The notes: generated by a model from the letters alone, not told the origin. Shown: positions 9,510 through 18,763, numbered from the stretch's first letter. The stretch: 64,000 nucleotides of DNA from Vibrio intestinalis (GCF_025195085.2 NZ_JANAVY020000001.1:682001-746000), one strand, 5' to 3'. A program made the numbers and translations.

Positions 9510-9890
9510 TTACGCTTTACAAGCGATCGCTTCAACTTCAATTAATACGCCAAGCGGCAGATCTTTTACTGCAAAGCAGCTACGCGCTGGGCAATCTGTT
9601 TTGAAGAACTCTGCATACACCTTGTTGAATTCAGCAAAGTCTTCAATGTTCGCTAGATAGCACGTGGTTTTCAGTACGCTTTCAATGCTGCCACCGCCGG
9701 CTTCTAGTACATTTTTCAAATTCGTTAATGACTGTTGGCTTTGAGCAGTAATACCACCTTCAACCACTTTCCCCGTTTCACTATTTACCGGTAACTGACC
9801 TGACGTAAAAATAAACTCGCCAAATGACGTGCCGTGAGAGTAAGGGCCAATCGCAGCTGGAGCTTTCTCTGAATTGATCACTTTTCTCAT
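9510..9890 (-). CDS. ridA: RidA-family reactive imine/enamine deaminase
   Basis: A 126-residue member of the YjgF/YER057c/UK114 family, which hydrolyses the unstable 2-aminoacrylate and related enamines made by PLP and Fe-S dehydratases. The family signatures AIGPYSHG, FTSGQLPV and CPARSCFAVKDLPLGVLIEVEAIA are present, with the catalytic Arg in CPARSC. The second ATG (9890) is better spaced from GAGGA than the first (9893). It is 15 bases upstream of the desulfidase gene, which fits protection against 2-aminoacrylate released from cysteine or serine. Confidence 0.9.
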   Translation of the reverse strand: MRKVINSEKAPAAIGPYSHGTSFGEFIFTSGQLPVNSETGKVVEGGITAQSQQSLTNLKNVLEAGGGSIESVLKTTCYLANIEDFAEFNKVYAEFFKTDCPARSCFAVKDLPLGVLIEVEAIACKA

Positions 9891-10017
9891 CATTTCCTCA
9901 CATATATTTTAGTTATTTATCTACAATTACGTAACACAACAACGTGCCACACCTGCATTCTTTCAACTTTATCCGAGCATAACAACCTACTCAGATCACA
10001 AAAACGATCTAATTCTC

Positions 10018-10115
10018 GTCTAAATTTGAAAAATATCGCCAACTTCTCAAATTTATATGAACTCAGATTAATTTGATTGATCAATTAATTTTACTCAACT
10101 AGATTTGAGAAAAAT
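10018..10115. promoter_or_regulatory. Triplicated candidate operator in the divergent amino-acid gene spacer
   Basis: Three copies of a TTCTCAAATYTA-like element occur in this AT-rich 249-base spacer: 10044-10055 (TTCTCAAATTTA, plus strand), 10100-10111 (its near-identical complement, TAGATTTGAGAA) and 10021-10032 (complement with one change). The first two in position form a 9-base inverted repeat TAAATTTGA/TCAAATTTA. A further 10-base palindrome ATTGATCAAT lies at about 10075-10084. They are suitable binding sites for the YheO-type regulator; no experiment is implied. Confidence 0.5.
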
Positions 10116-10139
10116 TCATAACTACACGAGAAAATACAA

Positions 10140-11465
10140 ATGAGCGTGAATGTACCTACAGAGAACCTCCCTCTAGGCAAAGAGCCGCCGCACATTAAAG
10201 CAGGCATGAGCGAACAAGAGTGGAAACAAGCAATTAAATTAGACAGCACAGACTGGGGCTGGGTAATCATGAGTATTGGTATGGCGATTGGTGCCGGTAT
10301 CGTATTCTTACCCGTTAAAGTGGGTGTGCTAGGCCTATGGGTATTCCTAGCGTCTGCGGTAATTGGCTACCCTGCGATGTATCTTTTCCAACGCCTTTTC
10401 ATCAATACACTTTCTACCTCGCCAAAGTGCCAAGATTACGCAGGCGTTATTTCTGGGTACCTAGGTAACAAATGGGGCGCGCTACTGGGTGTTCTCTACT
10501 TTGTTATGCTAGTGATTTGGGTATTTGTTTACTCCACCGCCATCAACAATGACTCAGCTTCATTCCTGCAAAGCTTTGGGGTAACCGAAGGCTTATTGTC
10601 TGAAAACCCATTCTATGGTTTGGCTTTAGTGGTTGCCTTGGTAGCTATCGCGTCTCGCGGTGAAAAGATTCTCTTTAAAATCAGTACCGGTCTTGTATTA
10701 ACTAAGCTATTCACCGTTGCGCTGCTTGGTTTCATGATGGTTGAGAAATGGGACTTCGCAAATGTTGGCGCGATTCCAGAAACAGGCGCTGGCCTTAAAG
10801 ATGCGATTGAGCTACTGCCATTTACACTGACTTCAATCTTGTTTATCCAAAGCTTAAGCCCAATGGTTATCTCATACCGCTCTCGTGAAAAATCTATCGA
10901 AGTTGCGCGCTTCAAAGCGATGCGTGCTATGAAGATTGCTTTCGGCATCCTGTTTGTAACCGTATTTTTCTACGCGATCTCGTTCACTCTTGCAATGTCA
11001 CATGAACAAGCGGTAAAAGCGGCTGAAGAGAACATTTCTGCACTAGCAATGGTGGCGCAAGGTATGGACGGTGCAACGCTGAAACTACTGAGCCTAATGC
11101 TAAACATCTTCTCTGTAATGACGGCATTCTTCGGCGTTTACCTAGGCTTCCGCGACTCTTGCCAAGGCCTAGCAATGCTAGCACTTAAGAAAGTAATGCC
11201 AGAAGAGAGCATCAACAAAGATCTTGTGACTAAAGGCATTATCCTATTCGCAATTCTAATGTCTTGGGGCGCGATTGTACTGAACCTTCCTGTACTAAGC
11301 TTCACGTCAGTATGTAGCCCTATCTTCGGTCTAATTGGCTGTTTGATTCCGGCTTACCTTGTGTACCAAGTGCCATCTCTACATAAGTTTAAAGGCGCTT
11401 CACTCTACCTAATCATTGCGACAGGTATCCTACTGTGTATCTCTCCATTCGTAGCGTTTAGCTAA
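10140..11465 (+). CDS. HAAAP-family amino-acid permease (SdaC/CyuP-like)
   Basis: A 441-residue inner-membrane proton symporter with about eleven hydrophobic helices. The first helix WGWVIMSIGMAIGAGIVFLPV is the hydroxy/aromatic amino-acid permease signature, and the cytosolic loop SPMVISYRSREKSIEVARFKAMRAM is also typical. E. coli CyuP (YhaO) and SdaC are the nearest named types, carrying cysteine or serine. It is divergent from the RidA-desulfidase operon, so it probably imports that pathway's substrate. The SD is weak (GAG nine bases before the ATG). A terminator closes the unit. Confidence 0.85.
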   Translation: MSVNVPTENLPLGKEPPHIKAGMSEQEWKQAIKLDSTDWGWVIMSIGMAIGAGIVFLPVKVGVLGLWVFLASAVIGYPAMYLFQRLFINTLSTSPKCQDYAGVISGYLGNKWGALLGVLYFVMLVIWVFVYSTAINNDSASFLQSFGVTEGLLSENPFYGLALVVALVAIASRGEKILFKISTGLVLTKLFTVALLGFMMVEKWDFANVGAIPETGAGLKDAIELLPFTLTSILFIQSLSPMVISYRSREKSIEVARFKAMRAMKIAFGILFVTVFFYAISFTLAMSHEQAVKAAEENISALAMVAQGMDGATLKLLSLMLNIFSVMTAFFGVYLGFRDSCQGLAMLALKKVMPEESINKDLVTKGIILFAILMSWGAIVLNLPVLSFTSVCSPIFGLIGCLIPAYLVYQVPSLHKFKGASLYLIIATGILLCISPFVAFS

Positions 11466-11503
11466 TCGAGTTTATGCTCCTGTACCCCCCGTGCAGGATA
11501 ATA

Positions 11504-11529
11504 AAAAGCCCGCTATCACTAGCGGGCTT
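11504..11529. terminator. Terminator between the permease and the M6 protease
   Basis: AAGCCCGCT and AGCGGGCTT arms around a 6-base loop. Shared by the two convergent genes; a second small hairpin (TCCTG/CAGGA) lies just upstream. Confidence 0.8.
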
Positions 11530-11540
11530 CTTCGTATTAA

Positions 11541-13856
11541 TTACCAAATCTTCATAACGTTAACCGTTGCACTGCTGCCATCAGTCGCCTGATCAACCAC
11601 TTCCAGTACAATGCCATAATGCGGAGTTAAGCGGCCAGTCGCTGGTCTGGTCGGGTTCGAGTAATCTTCCCAATCCGCAAACTGTGGGTTCGCGACGACA
11701 TAAGGGTCTGTTAATACTCGACCTTGTTTGTCCACCATGGTGATTGGTGTCCCAACTGCGGTATTAAAGGCAGCATCGCGAACTTGGTAACGGGAAGTCG
11801 CTGGTGTACCGTCATCCCACACCTGTGGGTTTCTATCGGCATCCACCACACCTAACCAACCTTCTCCCGGATGGCCAGATACACCGTTATCTGTGTGCGA
11901 AGTATCCACATACCAAAGTACCAAGCCCGGGTCAAAACTCATAATGTGCTGATTACGGTTAATATGCGCTAAACCTTTATCTACGCCTTTATGCTGACGC
12001 CACTCAGCTAAGTAGTAATGCTCATAATCAAATGACCCATCATTAAGCACCATACCTGCAAAAGTGAGCTCTGGTTCTACGGTTTCCCCATTGAAGTAAG
12101 CCACTTCTTGACCATCAGCTACGATGCGAACCTCATCGAACCAAAAACCATTTTGAATATAGCCACCATCGGTTAGATAGTTAAAACTGATTGTTACGTT
12201 TTGACCGGCAAAAGCACTCAAGTCAAAGCTCGCATCTACCCAATCTGCTGATGTTCCAGTAAAACCGATACCATAGCCAATTGCATGTGGATCATGAGTA
12301 GTCGTGATGTTTCCGGCTATTGGTGTTCCATTTACCAAAACGCGGCCAAAATCAAAATCAGGTTCGATGTCGTACTTAACCTTAAAATTTAAAGTCGCAC
12401 TAGCGGCATTCGGAATTTTCACCGTCACATTCAGGTTAGTGTTTAGGTTATCTCCTCGCAGTGAGTAGAAAGACTGAGTACCAATAACATCCGACAATGT
12501 GACTTTCTTAGGTGGTAAATTGATACGCAGGAAATCATGGTTACCCCCTTTTCCTGCCGCTTGGTCTAGCTTCACTGCATATGGCTGGCTATTAAGATCA
12601 GCAAATTCTAACACCTCACCGTGAAGCCAATTGCCTCCTAGAGAGTTCTGCAGGAACTGCCTTGCCCATGGACTAAAGCCTGTCGGCTCAGTTCCCGGGA
12701 TAAACCCTGCCCAAGAACCAGACGACATGATAGACCAATATGACACTGGTTCTCCGGGAACACTGTTCCATTCGTCTTCACCATAAACGGTGTCGTATTC
12801 ATCGGGTAAACCTAAGTCATGACCATATTCGTGCGCAGCAACACCGGCAGCAGCATCGATTGGCTGAATTGTATAATCGTACGCAGCAAGTTGACCGCCC
12901 CAGTTCGGAATTGGTGTAGATGTACCATTAATAGGGAATACACCACCAAGATTCCAACGGTGAGACCAAATCGCATCAGAGCCTAAATGACCGCCACCTG
13001 CTTCTTGACCGACCGCTGAGTGAAAAATCATGATGTGGTCGATAAGACCATCAGGTTCGCGCAGATTTCCATCACCATCAATATCGTAACGATCTTCTAA
13101 ATCGTAATCGGACAAATCAACATTTGGATCAGCCGCTGCAGCGAGCAGTGCTTCGCGAACTAAATCACGTGCGTTCACATCTCGAGCAGAACCTTGTTGC
13201 GCCCCATAAAACGCAGCCGGATGTTTGGCCTGATACCACCCCCCAACACCACCGATTTGAGTATATGAACCACCCGACTGCTGCTCATAGAACTGCACCA
13301 TAGAGATAAGATTCTCGCCATTGCTCCCTACGTAACCAGCGCGGTTGAATAGCATATCCTGATAATGACTCGGCGCGTAATTCTCATAATAATTTGAGGT
13401 TTCTTCAGGGGTAACTTTATTCGCTGGGTAATCGGGAAACTCAATCAAAATAGCGAGTATCTTGTCTTGAGTGACTGGACCATTCCATTGCTGGTTTGAA
13501 TCCGGCAAAGCGTACGGCGCAGCAACTTGCTGATTTGGTTGGGTTTCCATCAAAGAAAGTAAGCGCTGATTGCGCTTTTCTTCTAAGTTGGCCAATTGTC
13601 CTTTTTCTGGCAACTGGGTATGAGTCATCGCAAGGTACTGATGTAAGGCTTTAACCGCCTCTGTTTCATTTGCCTGTGCTGGAATGACTCCTGTTTTCTT
13701 GAGCATCATAATCATACGATCTTGGTTAATGACGCCAAAATCCACGTGAGGATGCTGTTTTGGTGCTGCCATAGCGCTCGCACCGATGCTACCCAATAAT
13801 ACTGACGTTAAAACGGTCGCTAATTTAAGGGTAAAGGTTCTTCCTTGTTTCTTCAT
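11541..13856 (-). CDS. Secreted M6-family zinc metalloprotease, PrtV/InhA-like
   Basis: A 771-residue exported protease with a signal peptide (KLATVLTSVLLGSIGASAMAA) and a propeptide of about 100 residues. The zinc-binding motif HEYGHDLGLPDEYD begins at His342. A calcium-type loop DIDGDGN is near residue 259. After the catalytic domain there are beta-rich modules with YFNGETVEPELTFAG-like stretches. V. cholerae PrtV is a relative but ends in PKD repeats that I do not see here, and this protein is shorter. Likely degrades host or prey extracellular proteins. Monocistronic, followed upstream by a very AT-rich spacer. Confidence 0.9.
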   Translation of the reverse strand: MKKQGRTFTLKLATVLTSVLLGSIGASAMAAPKQHPHVDFGVINQDRMIMMLKKTGVIPAQANETEAVKALHQYLAMTHTQLPEKGQLANLEEKRNQRLLSLMETQPNQQVAAPYALPDSNQQWNGPVTQDKILAILIEFPDYPANKVTPEETSNYYENYAPSHYQDMLFNRAGYVGSNGENLISMVQFYEQQSGGSYTQIGGVGGWYQAKHPAAFYGAQQGSARDVNARDLVREALLAAAADPNVDLSDYDLEDRYDIDGDGNLREPDGLIDHIMIFHSAVGQEAGGGHLGSDAIWSHRWNLGGVFPINGTSTPIPNWGGQLAAYDYTIQPIDAAAGVAAHEYGHDLGLPDEYDTVYGEDEWNSVPGEPVSYWSIMSSGSWAGFIPGTEPTGFSPWARQFLQNSLGGNWLHGEVLEFADLNSQPYAVKLDQAAGKGGNHDFLRINLPPKKVTLSDVIGTQSFYSLRGDNLNTNLNVTVKIPNAASATLNFKVKYDIEPDFDFGRVLVNGTPIAGNITTTHDPHAIGYGIGFTGTSADWVDASFDLSAFAGQNVTISFNYLTDGGYIQNGFWFDEVRIVADGQEVAYFNGETVEPELTFAGMVLNDGSFDYEHYYLAEWRQHKGVDKGLAHINRNQHIMSFDPGLVLWYVDTSHTDNGVSGHPGEGWLGVVDADRNPQVWDDGTPATSRYQVRDAAFNTAVGTPITMVDKQGRVLTDPYVVANPQFADWEDYSNPTRPATGRLTPHYGIVLEVVDQATDGSSATVNVMKIW

Positions 13857-14230
13857 TTATTAACCTTTCTGTAAACATTTATTATTTAAAATATAAATTA
13901 AATACAAAAGGAAATATAAGACTGCATACTTTATAAATTCCAATTTCATTTATTTTGATAAACTAATTGGAACTATTTGTCTAACATCAAATCAGGAAAA
14001 ATCACTATTAATCTCGCAAATCACGCCTGCACAAAAAACAAACAAAACCCATAACAAACTTAATAAAAACAACATCATAAAACAAATTTAAAATCCAAAC
14101 TTATTATAAAAATCAAATATATATAGCCGATTATATTGTAATATCCGTTCTTGAACCCATCTCAAACTATCAACATAGCTCGAGTTATGTTAATAATATT
14201 AATAGATAAAACTATTATTATTCTGATAAA
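13857..14230. other. Very AT-rich spacer upstream of the M6 protease
   Basis: This stretch contains no ORF on either strand that I can support. It is dominated by A and T runs (for example around 14020-14120) and is clearly lower in GC than the flanking genes. It must hold the protease promoter. The composition is that of DNA often bound by H-NS; I see no defined operator. Confidence 0.5.
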
Positions 14231-14262
14231 AAATAAGCCCATCGCTAGGATGGGCTTATTTA
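14231..14262 (-). terminator. Terminator after recR
   Basis: AAATAAGCCCATC and GATGGGCTTATTT arms with a five-base loop, just after the recR stop codon on the minus strand. Confidence 0.85.
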
Positions 14263-14284
14263 TAAAAAGATATTTAATAAGACA

Positions 14285-14884
14285 CTAGATCTTATGTCTA
14301 CCAAGTAAAGAGTGTGATAACGTCGTGCCGTCCACCAGCTCTAGTTCTCCGCCAACAGGAACACCATGAGCAATACGACTTGCCTCTACTTGGTGTTCAT
14401 GGCAAAGCTCAGCAATATAGTGTGCCGTAGCTTCGCCTTCTACGGTTGGGTTGGTGGCAAGAATCACTTCTTTAACATCGCCTCGACGTAAACGGTAATC
14501 CAGCACATCCAAGCCAATATCACTAGGGCCAATGCCATCTAACGGCGACAAGTGTCCCATCAAAACGAAATAGCGGCCGGAGTATTGTCCAGTAGCTTCG
14601 ACAGCAGCAATATCAGCTGGGCTTTCTACCACACAAATTTGCCCATTTTCCTGACGCTTAGGATTAGTACAAATGTGACACGTTTCTTCTTCAGTAAACG
14701 TTCGGCATTCATTGCAGTGGCCTATCTCAGTCATTGCTTGACTCAGAGCATCCGCCAATTGCAAACCGCCTTTTCTATCCCGCTGTAACAAATGAAAGGC
14801 CATACGCTGCGCCGACTTGGGGCCAACCCCAGGTAGACAACGTAAGGCCTCCATCAATTGTTCCAGCATATGACTGGTACGCAT
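14285..14884 (-). CDS. recR: Recombination mediator protein RecR
   Basis: A 199-residue protein of the RecFOR pathway that loads RecA at gaps. Visible features are the helix-hairpin-helix [17 protein letters not shown] (residues 16-32), a C4 zinc finger ([16 protein letters not shown]) near residues 57-72 and the Toprim segment [38 protein letters not shown]. Standard length. The SD AAGG is seven bases before the ATG; the gene is 16 bases after ybaB and ends the dnaX-ybaB-recR unit. Confidence 0.97.
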   Translation of the reverse strand: MRTSHMLEQLMEALRCLPGVGPKSAQRMAFHLLQRDRKGGLQLADALSQAMTEIGHCNECRTFTEEETCHICTNPKRQENGQICVVESPADIAAVEATGQYSGRYFVLMGHLSPLDGIGPSDIGLDVLDYRLRRGDVKEVILATNPTVEGEATAHYIAELCHEHQVEASRIAHGVPVGGELELVDGTTLSHSLLGRHKI

Positions 14885-14900
14885 TAACTAACCTTGTCGA

Positions 14901-15230
14901 TTAGAACGGCATCTTCATACCTGGTGGTAATTGCATACCGCCAGTTACGCCAGCCATTTTCTCTTTTTGAGTTTCCTCAACACGGCGAGCTGCATCGTTG
15001 AATGCTGCTGCGATTAGATCTTCTAGCATCTCTTTGTCGTCTTCCATCAAGCTCTCATCGATCTCGACGCGACGTACGCTGTGGCTACCAGTGATAGTCA
15101 CTTTAACTAGGCCAGCACCAGACTCGCCAGTTACTTCCATATTAGCGATTTCTTCTTGAAGCTTTTGCATACGCTCTTGCATTTGCTGGGCTTGCTTCAT
15201 TAGGTTGCCCATTCCGCCTTTACCAAACAT
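14901..15230 (-). CDS. ybaB: Nucleoid-associated protein YbaB/EbfC
   Basis: A 109-residue dimeric DNA-binding protein. The N-terminus [29 protein letters not shown] and the central [19 protein letters not shown] strand pair are diagnostic. It lies between dnaX and recR as in most gammaproteobacteria. The SD is AGAGAG. It binds DNA and contributes to nucleoid structure. Confidence 0.97.
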   Translation of the reverse strand: MFGKGGMGNLMKQAQQMQERMQKLQEEIANMEVTGESGAGLVKVTITGSHSVRRVEIDESLMEDDKEMLEDLIAAAFNDAARRVEETQKEKMAGVTGGMQLPPGMKMPF

Positions 15231-15316
15231 GTTTATCTCTCTGGGTTAGCTTGTTTCGTTATTAGATGGGGTCGAAAGTGTTACTTTCAACCCCCATGAT
15301 TCTTTATCTGTCTGTG

Positions 15317-17494
15317 TTAGATGGGTCTAACACTCTCTTTATCTAGCTCTGCAGCAAAGCGCGTCTCGATAAACTTAATGTTTTCATCAGACTCTAAACT
15401 ATCAAACGCTTGTTGAAGCTTGCCTTGATACAAAGCATCGCGCAGTTCTAGCGGAGATTGTCCGCTCTCACCTACTTCGACACTCAAATGGCACTCTTCG
15501 TTCAATACCGTGTTGAGCGCTTGCAGTAATTCGCTCTGTGCACGGTCGGTATTTAGGTGCGCTTGCTGCGGACGCAGTGTTAGCAAAATAGATGAGCCAT
15601 TTTTCTGATAGTGAGAGTTAAGCGCAAGCTGCTCGGTTAACTTGGCAGTATCTAAACGAGCGATCAACGCCGCCCATTCATTTTGAACCACAGATTCATC
15701 CGCCAGTTTCTGCGCCATTTCAGGCGTTTTTTCATGCTCCAATGCTTGTTTAATTTGCGTTGGAGTCAGCTCTTTCTTCTTCGGCTGAGCTTGCGGTGAA
15801 GAAGGTTTCCAGCGATACGCTTGATCTTGCTCTTCAACAGGTGGTGCACTTGGCAAACCGTTGCTTAATGGCGACACCTGCGCTGAACCTGCGTGTTTTT
15901 GAGCAACACGGTCAAGTACAGACTCTTTCTTATTTGCAGATGTCGCATTAGGCTTTTTTGCAGGTGCCCCTGAAGCCGGCGAAGCTTGATTACCAGACAA
16001 ACCATTACGCTGCGAGCGCAATTGATGGCGCAAGCCACTAACGCGTGAAGCAGGCTGAGACGTCGCTTGAGTCGCTGGTCTTGCCGCCGGTTGCGCTTGT
16101 AGTGGCGCTTGCTGCGATGGCATACCCGCTGATGACATATCGTTAGTCGGCATATTTGACGGGTGAACCGCGTCATACTGATCGCTGTAATGCTCTGGCG
16201 GCGGCGCTAAATCGTACTCAGGTGCTGATGGCGGCGCAGACACAGGAGCGACAGGTGCGCGCTGCGGTGTACTTGACGCATTCGCCATCACTTCTTGCTT
16301 AACCTGTTGAGGCTGCGCCGGTTTCGCTACTGGTTGAGCCGTCGCTGCTGGCGAAGCTGACTGAGCAGGAGCACTCACTTGGGTAGAAATAATATTCGCC
16401 GATGTTGTTGCCGCTGGTCTAAAGGCCATCATGCGTAATACAACCATCTCAAGCCCAACACGTTCAGAAGGGGCAAGCGGTAAGTCTTGGCGGCCTTTTA
16501 AAGCGATTTGGTAGTAGAGCTGAACATCTTGCGGTTGCAGTGCTCGGCTCAATAGCTCAATTTTTTCAGCATCTGGCTGACCTTTATCAAGCGTACTTGG
16601 CAGTGCTTGATACATAGCAATTCGATGCAATTGACTAGCAAGTTGCTGCAATAACCCATCCCAATCGACACCGTTTTGCGCCAATTGGTGTACGGCTTCG
16701 ATGGCAATCTGAGGCTGCTTATGACTGATCGCTTCCAATAAATGAATAGCATGATCAGTATCAAGCGTGCCCAGCATGTGAGAAACCAGCTCGGTTTGAA
16801 CTTGGCCATTGCCAAGGGCAATTGCTTGGTCAGTTAAGCTTAAAGCATCACGCATACTGCCATCAGCAGCATGAGAAATCATACCGAGCGCACGCTGCTC
16901 GAATGTCATTCCCTCGGCTTGCAGTATCACTTCAAGCTGCTGGTGAATGTCATCAACGCTGATTGGCTTAAGATGGAACTGTAGGCAACGAGACAAAATC
17001 GTTACCGGCAGTTTTTGCGGATCAGTGGTCGCAAGTAAGAACTTCACATACTCTGGCGGCTCTTCTAACGTTTTTAGCAAAGCGTTGAAGCTGTGGCGCG
17101 ATAGCATGTGAACTTCATCGATCAGGTAAACTTTGAATCGACCACGTGCAGGTTTGTACTGCACGTTATCTAATAGCTCACGAGTATCTTCAACTTTAGT
17201 GCGAGATGCCGCATCGATTTCTAGTAAATCAACAAAGCGACCTTCGTCTATCTCTTTACAGGTATCACACTCACCACAAGGGTTGGCGGTAATACCGGTT
17301 TCACAGTTGAGCCCTTTGGCAAATAATCGACCAATGGTGGTTTTACCCACACCGCGCGTACCACTAAATAGATAAGCATGGTGCAGTCGATTCTGCTCTA
17401 AGGCATTTTCAAGGGCTGTTAAAACATGGGCTTGACCAACTACTTCTTTGAATTTAGTTGGTCGCCACTTTCGCGCTAAAGCAAGATAACTCAT
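15317..17494 (-). CDS. dnaX: DNA polymerase III tau subunit (and gamma by frameshift)
   Basis: The 725-residue tau clamp-loader subunit. The AAA+ domain has Walker A GTRGVGKTT near residues 45-53, a four-cysteine zinc site (CETGITANPCGECDTC), the DEVHML Walker B and the SRC arginine finger. A long Pro/Gln/Ala linker precedes the tau-specific C-terminal domains that bind DnaB and the polymerase. A frameshift signal at codons 512-514 would give a 515-residue gamma. The gene is 12 bases after apt and upstream of ybaB. The SD is weak (GGAACGG). Confidence 0.97.
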   Translation of the reverse strand: MSYLALARKWRPTKFKEVVGQAHVLTALENALEQNRLHHAYLFSGTRGVGKTTIGRLFAKGLNCETGITANPCGECDTCKEIDEGRFVDLLEIDAASRTKVEDTRELLDNVQYKPARGRFKVYLIDEVHMLSRHSFNALLKTLEEPPEYVKFLLATTDPQKLPVTILSRCLQFHLKPISVDDIHQQLEVILQAEGMTFEQRALGMISHAADGSMRDALSLTDQAIALGNGQVQTELVSHMLGTLDTDHAIHLLEAISHKQPQIAIEAVHQLAQNGVDWDGLLQQLASQLHRIAMYQALPSTLDKGQPDAEKIELLSRALQPQDVQLYYQIALKGRQDLPLAPSERVGLEMVVLRMMAFRPAATTSANIISTQVSAPAQSASPAATAQPVAKPAQPQQVKQEVMANASSTPQRAPVAPVSAPPSAPEYDLAPPPEHYSDQYDAVHPSNMPTNDMSSAGMPSQQAPLQAQPAARPATQATSQPASRVSGLRHQLRSQRNGLSGNQASPASGAPAKKPNATSANKKESVLDRVAQKHAGSAQVSPLSNGLPSAPPVEEQDQAYRWKPSSPQAQPKKKELTPTQIKQALEHEKTPEMAQKLADESVVQNEWAALIARLDTAKLTEQLALNSHYQKNGSSILLTLRPQQAHLNTDRAQSELLQALNTVLNEECHLSVEVGESGQSPLELRDALYQGKLQQAFDSLESDENIKFIETRFAAELDKESVRPI
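15953..15971 (-). other. Programmed -1 frameshift signal in dnaX
   Basis: On the minus strand the heptamer A AAA AAG (15959-15953) falls in the GCA AAA AAG codons for Ala512-Lys-Lys. Seven bases before it is AGGGG (15971-15967), matching the internal SD-like stimulator of E. coli dnaX in sequence and spacing. A -1 slip gives GCC then TAA at once, ending gamma at residue 515. I see no strong hairpin immediately downstream, unlike E. coli. Confidence 0.85.
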
Positions 17495-17506
17495 GAACCG
17501 TTCCGA

Positions 17507-18052
17507 TTAGTGACCTTCAAACTCACAGATGCTGTATACGTTTAGGCCTAGTTTTTCTAGACGCTTATCACCACCGATTTCAGGAAGGTTGATAACAAAT
17601 GCAGCGTGCTCAACTTCACCGCCAAGTTTACGGATTAGCTGAGTGGTGGCTTCAATTGTGCCGCCTGTTGCTAGTAGGTCATCAACAACCAACACTTTGT
17701 CACCTTCTGAGATTGCATCTACGTGAATCTCTAATGTGTCAGTGCCGTATTCAAGCTCGTAGCTTTGAGCAACTGTCTCACGAGGAAGTTTACCTGGTTT
17801 ACGTACTGGTACGAAGCCAAGACCTAGCTCAAGAGCAAGCGGAGCACCGAACAAGAAACCACGCGCTTCAGTACCTACGATTTTGGTAAAGCCCATGTCT
17901 TTGTATTTTTCAACTAGCAGCTGAATCGTTGCTTGGTAGGCTTTTGGGTCTTCCATCAAACTGGTTACATCACGGAAAAGGATGCCTGGTTTTGGGTAGT
18001 CTTGAATGCTTTTAATGCTTGCTTTGATCTGTGAGATTGTTTCAGTCGTCAT
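17507..18052 (-). CDS. apt: Adenine phosphoribosyltransferase
   Basis: A 181-residue purine-salvage enzyme that makes AMP from adenine and PRPP. The PRPP loop [17 protein letters not shown] and the segment [31 protein letters not shown] are characteristic. The ATG at 18052 gives the usual length; a longer reading frame to 18133 adds residues unlike the family. Located directly upstream of dnaX as in E. coli. Confidence 0.95.
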   Translation of the reverse strand: MTTETISQIKASIKSIQDYPKPGILFRDVTSLMEDPKAYQATIQLLVEKYKDMGFTKIVGTEARGFLFGAPLALELGLGFVPVRKPGKLPRETVAQSYELEYGTDTLEIHVDAISEGDKVLVVDDLLATGGTIEATTQLIRKLGGEVEHAAFVINLPEIGGDKRLEKLGLNVYSICEFEGH

Positions 18053-18186
18053 AATTTCTTTCTTAAGATTGGCTGCGCAGTCGTATTGGTTACGGCTAAT
18101 GTGACGCAGATAAGGATTGTTCACACTCCCCAACTCTGCTTTGAAGACAATTAGCCTGCGAGCGATCTAGGGGCGAAAAAACAAAC

Positions 18187-18208
18187 GCCTGCTTCCGATG
18201 AAGCAGGC
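18187..18208 (-). terminator. Terminator after ybaN
   Basis: GCCTGCTTC / GAAGCAGGC with a four-base loop; on the minus strand it is followed by a T-rich tract (GTTTGTTTTTT). Confidence 0.8.
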
Positions 18209-18224
18209 ACACTTCTTACCAATC

Positions 18225-18629
18225 TTAGTGATTTTCTTCTTGCTCAGCAAGGCGCTCTATCACAGGTAAACGAATAAACCAGCTAAGTAGCACCACTAAC
18301 ATCACTACTAGCATAATCTTTAACCAGAAATGCGGGACAATATAAATAGAGAAACTAAAGCTCGCCACCATAGCGATGGCCCCGCGCAACTTTACTTTAC
18401 GCGTCACCGCACGGTGTTGGTGCCAGTTTTCAATGATAGGGCCGAAGGTTTTATGCGCCACTAGCCACTGATTAAAGCGAGGGCTACTACGCATAAAGCA
18501 AGCACTGGCAAGCAGCACGAATGGAGTCGTCGGCAATACAGGTAAAAAGATACCAAGGAATCCAAGCAACAAACTAAGGCCGCCCACTATATTCAGGGCT
18601 ATGAGACGAATGGTAATGGTGTGCTCCAA
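18225..18629 (-). CDS. ybaN: YbaN/DUF454-family inner-membrane protein
   Basis: A 134-residue membrane protein. The family core is clear: GFLGIFLPVLPTTPFVLLASACFMRSSPRFNQWL, then two C-terminal helices. The start is a TTG at 18629, only two bases after the stop of the 43-codon ORF upstream, and no ATG nearby would restore the family N-terminus. Translational coupling to that ORF is therefore likely. Sits upstream of apt-dnaX, the E. coli arrangement. Confidence 0.9.
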   Translation of the reverse strand: MEHTITIRLIALNIVGGLSLLLGFLGIFLPVLPTTPFVLLASACFMRSSPRFNQWLVAHKTFGPIIENWHQHRAVTRKVKLRGAIAMVASFSFSIYIVPHFWLKIMLVVMLVVLLSWFIRLPVIERLAEQEENH

Positions 18630-18631
18630 TC

Positions 18632-18763
18632 TTAATAGCTCGCGTAGCCATTAAGCACACGAAGCCAAGTTAATATTGCTGGCAACATTGGGATAAGTAG
18701 AACCAAAATGAATCCCAAAAAGTAGAGAATATTATAAGGTTCTTTGAAATCTTTGTCTGTCAT
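18632..18763 (-). CDS. Small membrane protein ORF (43 residues) coupled to ybaN
   Basis: The minus strand encodes a peptide beginning MTDKDFKEPYNILYFLGF and continuing through a hydrophobic stretch ILVLLIPMLPAILTWL to LNGYASY. It has one predicted membrane helix. An AGG-containing SD (AGGTAAGCGAAC) precedes the ATG, and the TAA stop is separated by two bases from the TTG start of ybaN. The spacing, SD and sensible membrane topology support a real gene. No function is known to me; it may act with or simply drive translation of YbaN. Confidence 0.65.
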   Translation of the reverse strand: MTDKDFKEPYNILYFLGFILVLLIPMLPAILTWLRVLNGYASY

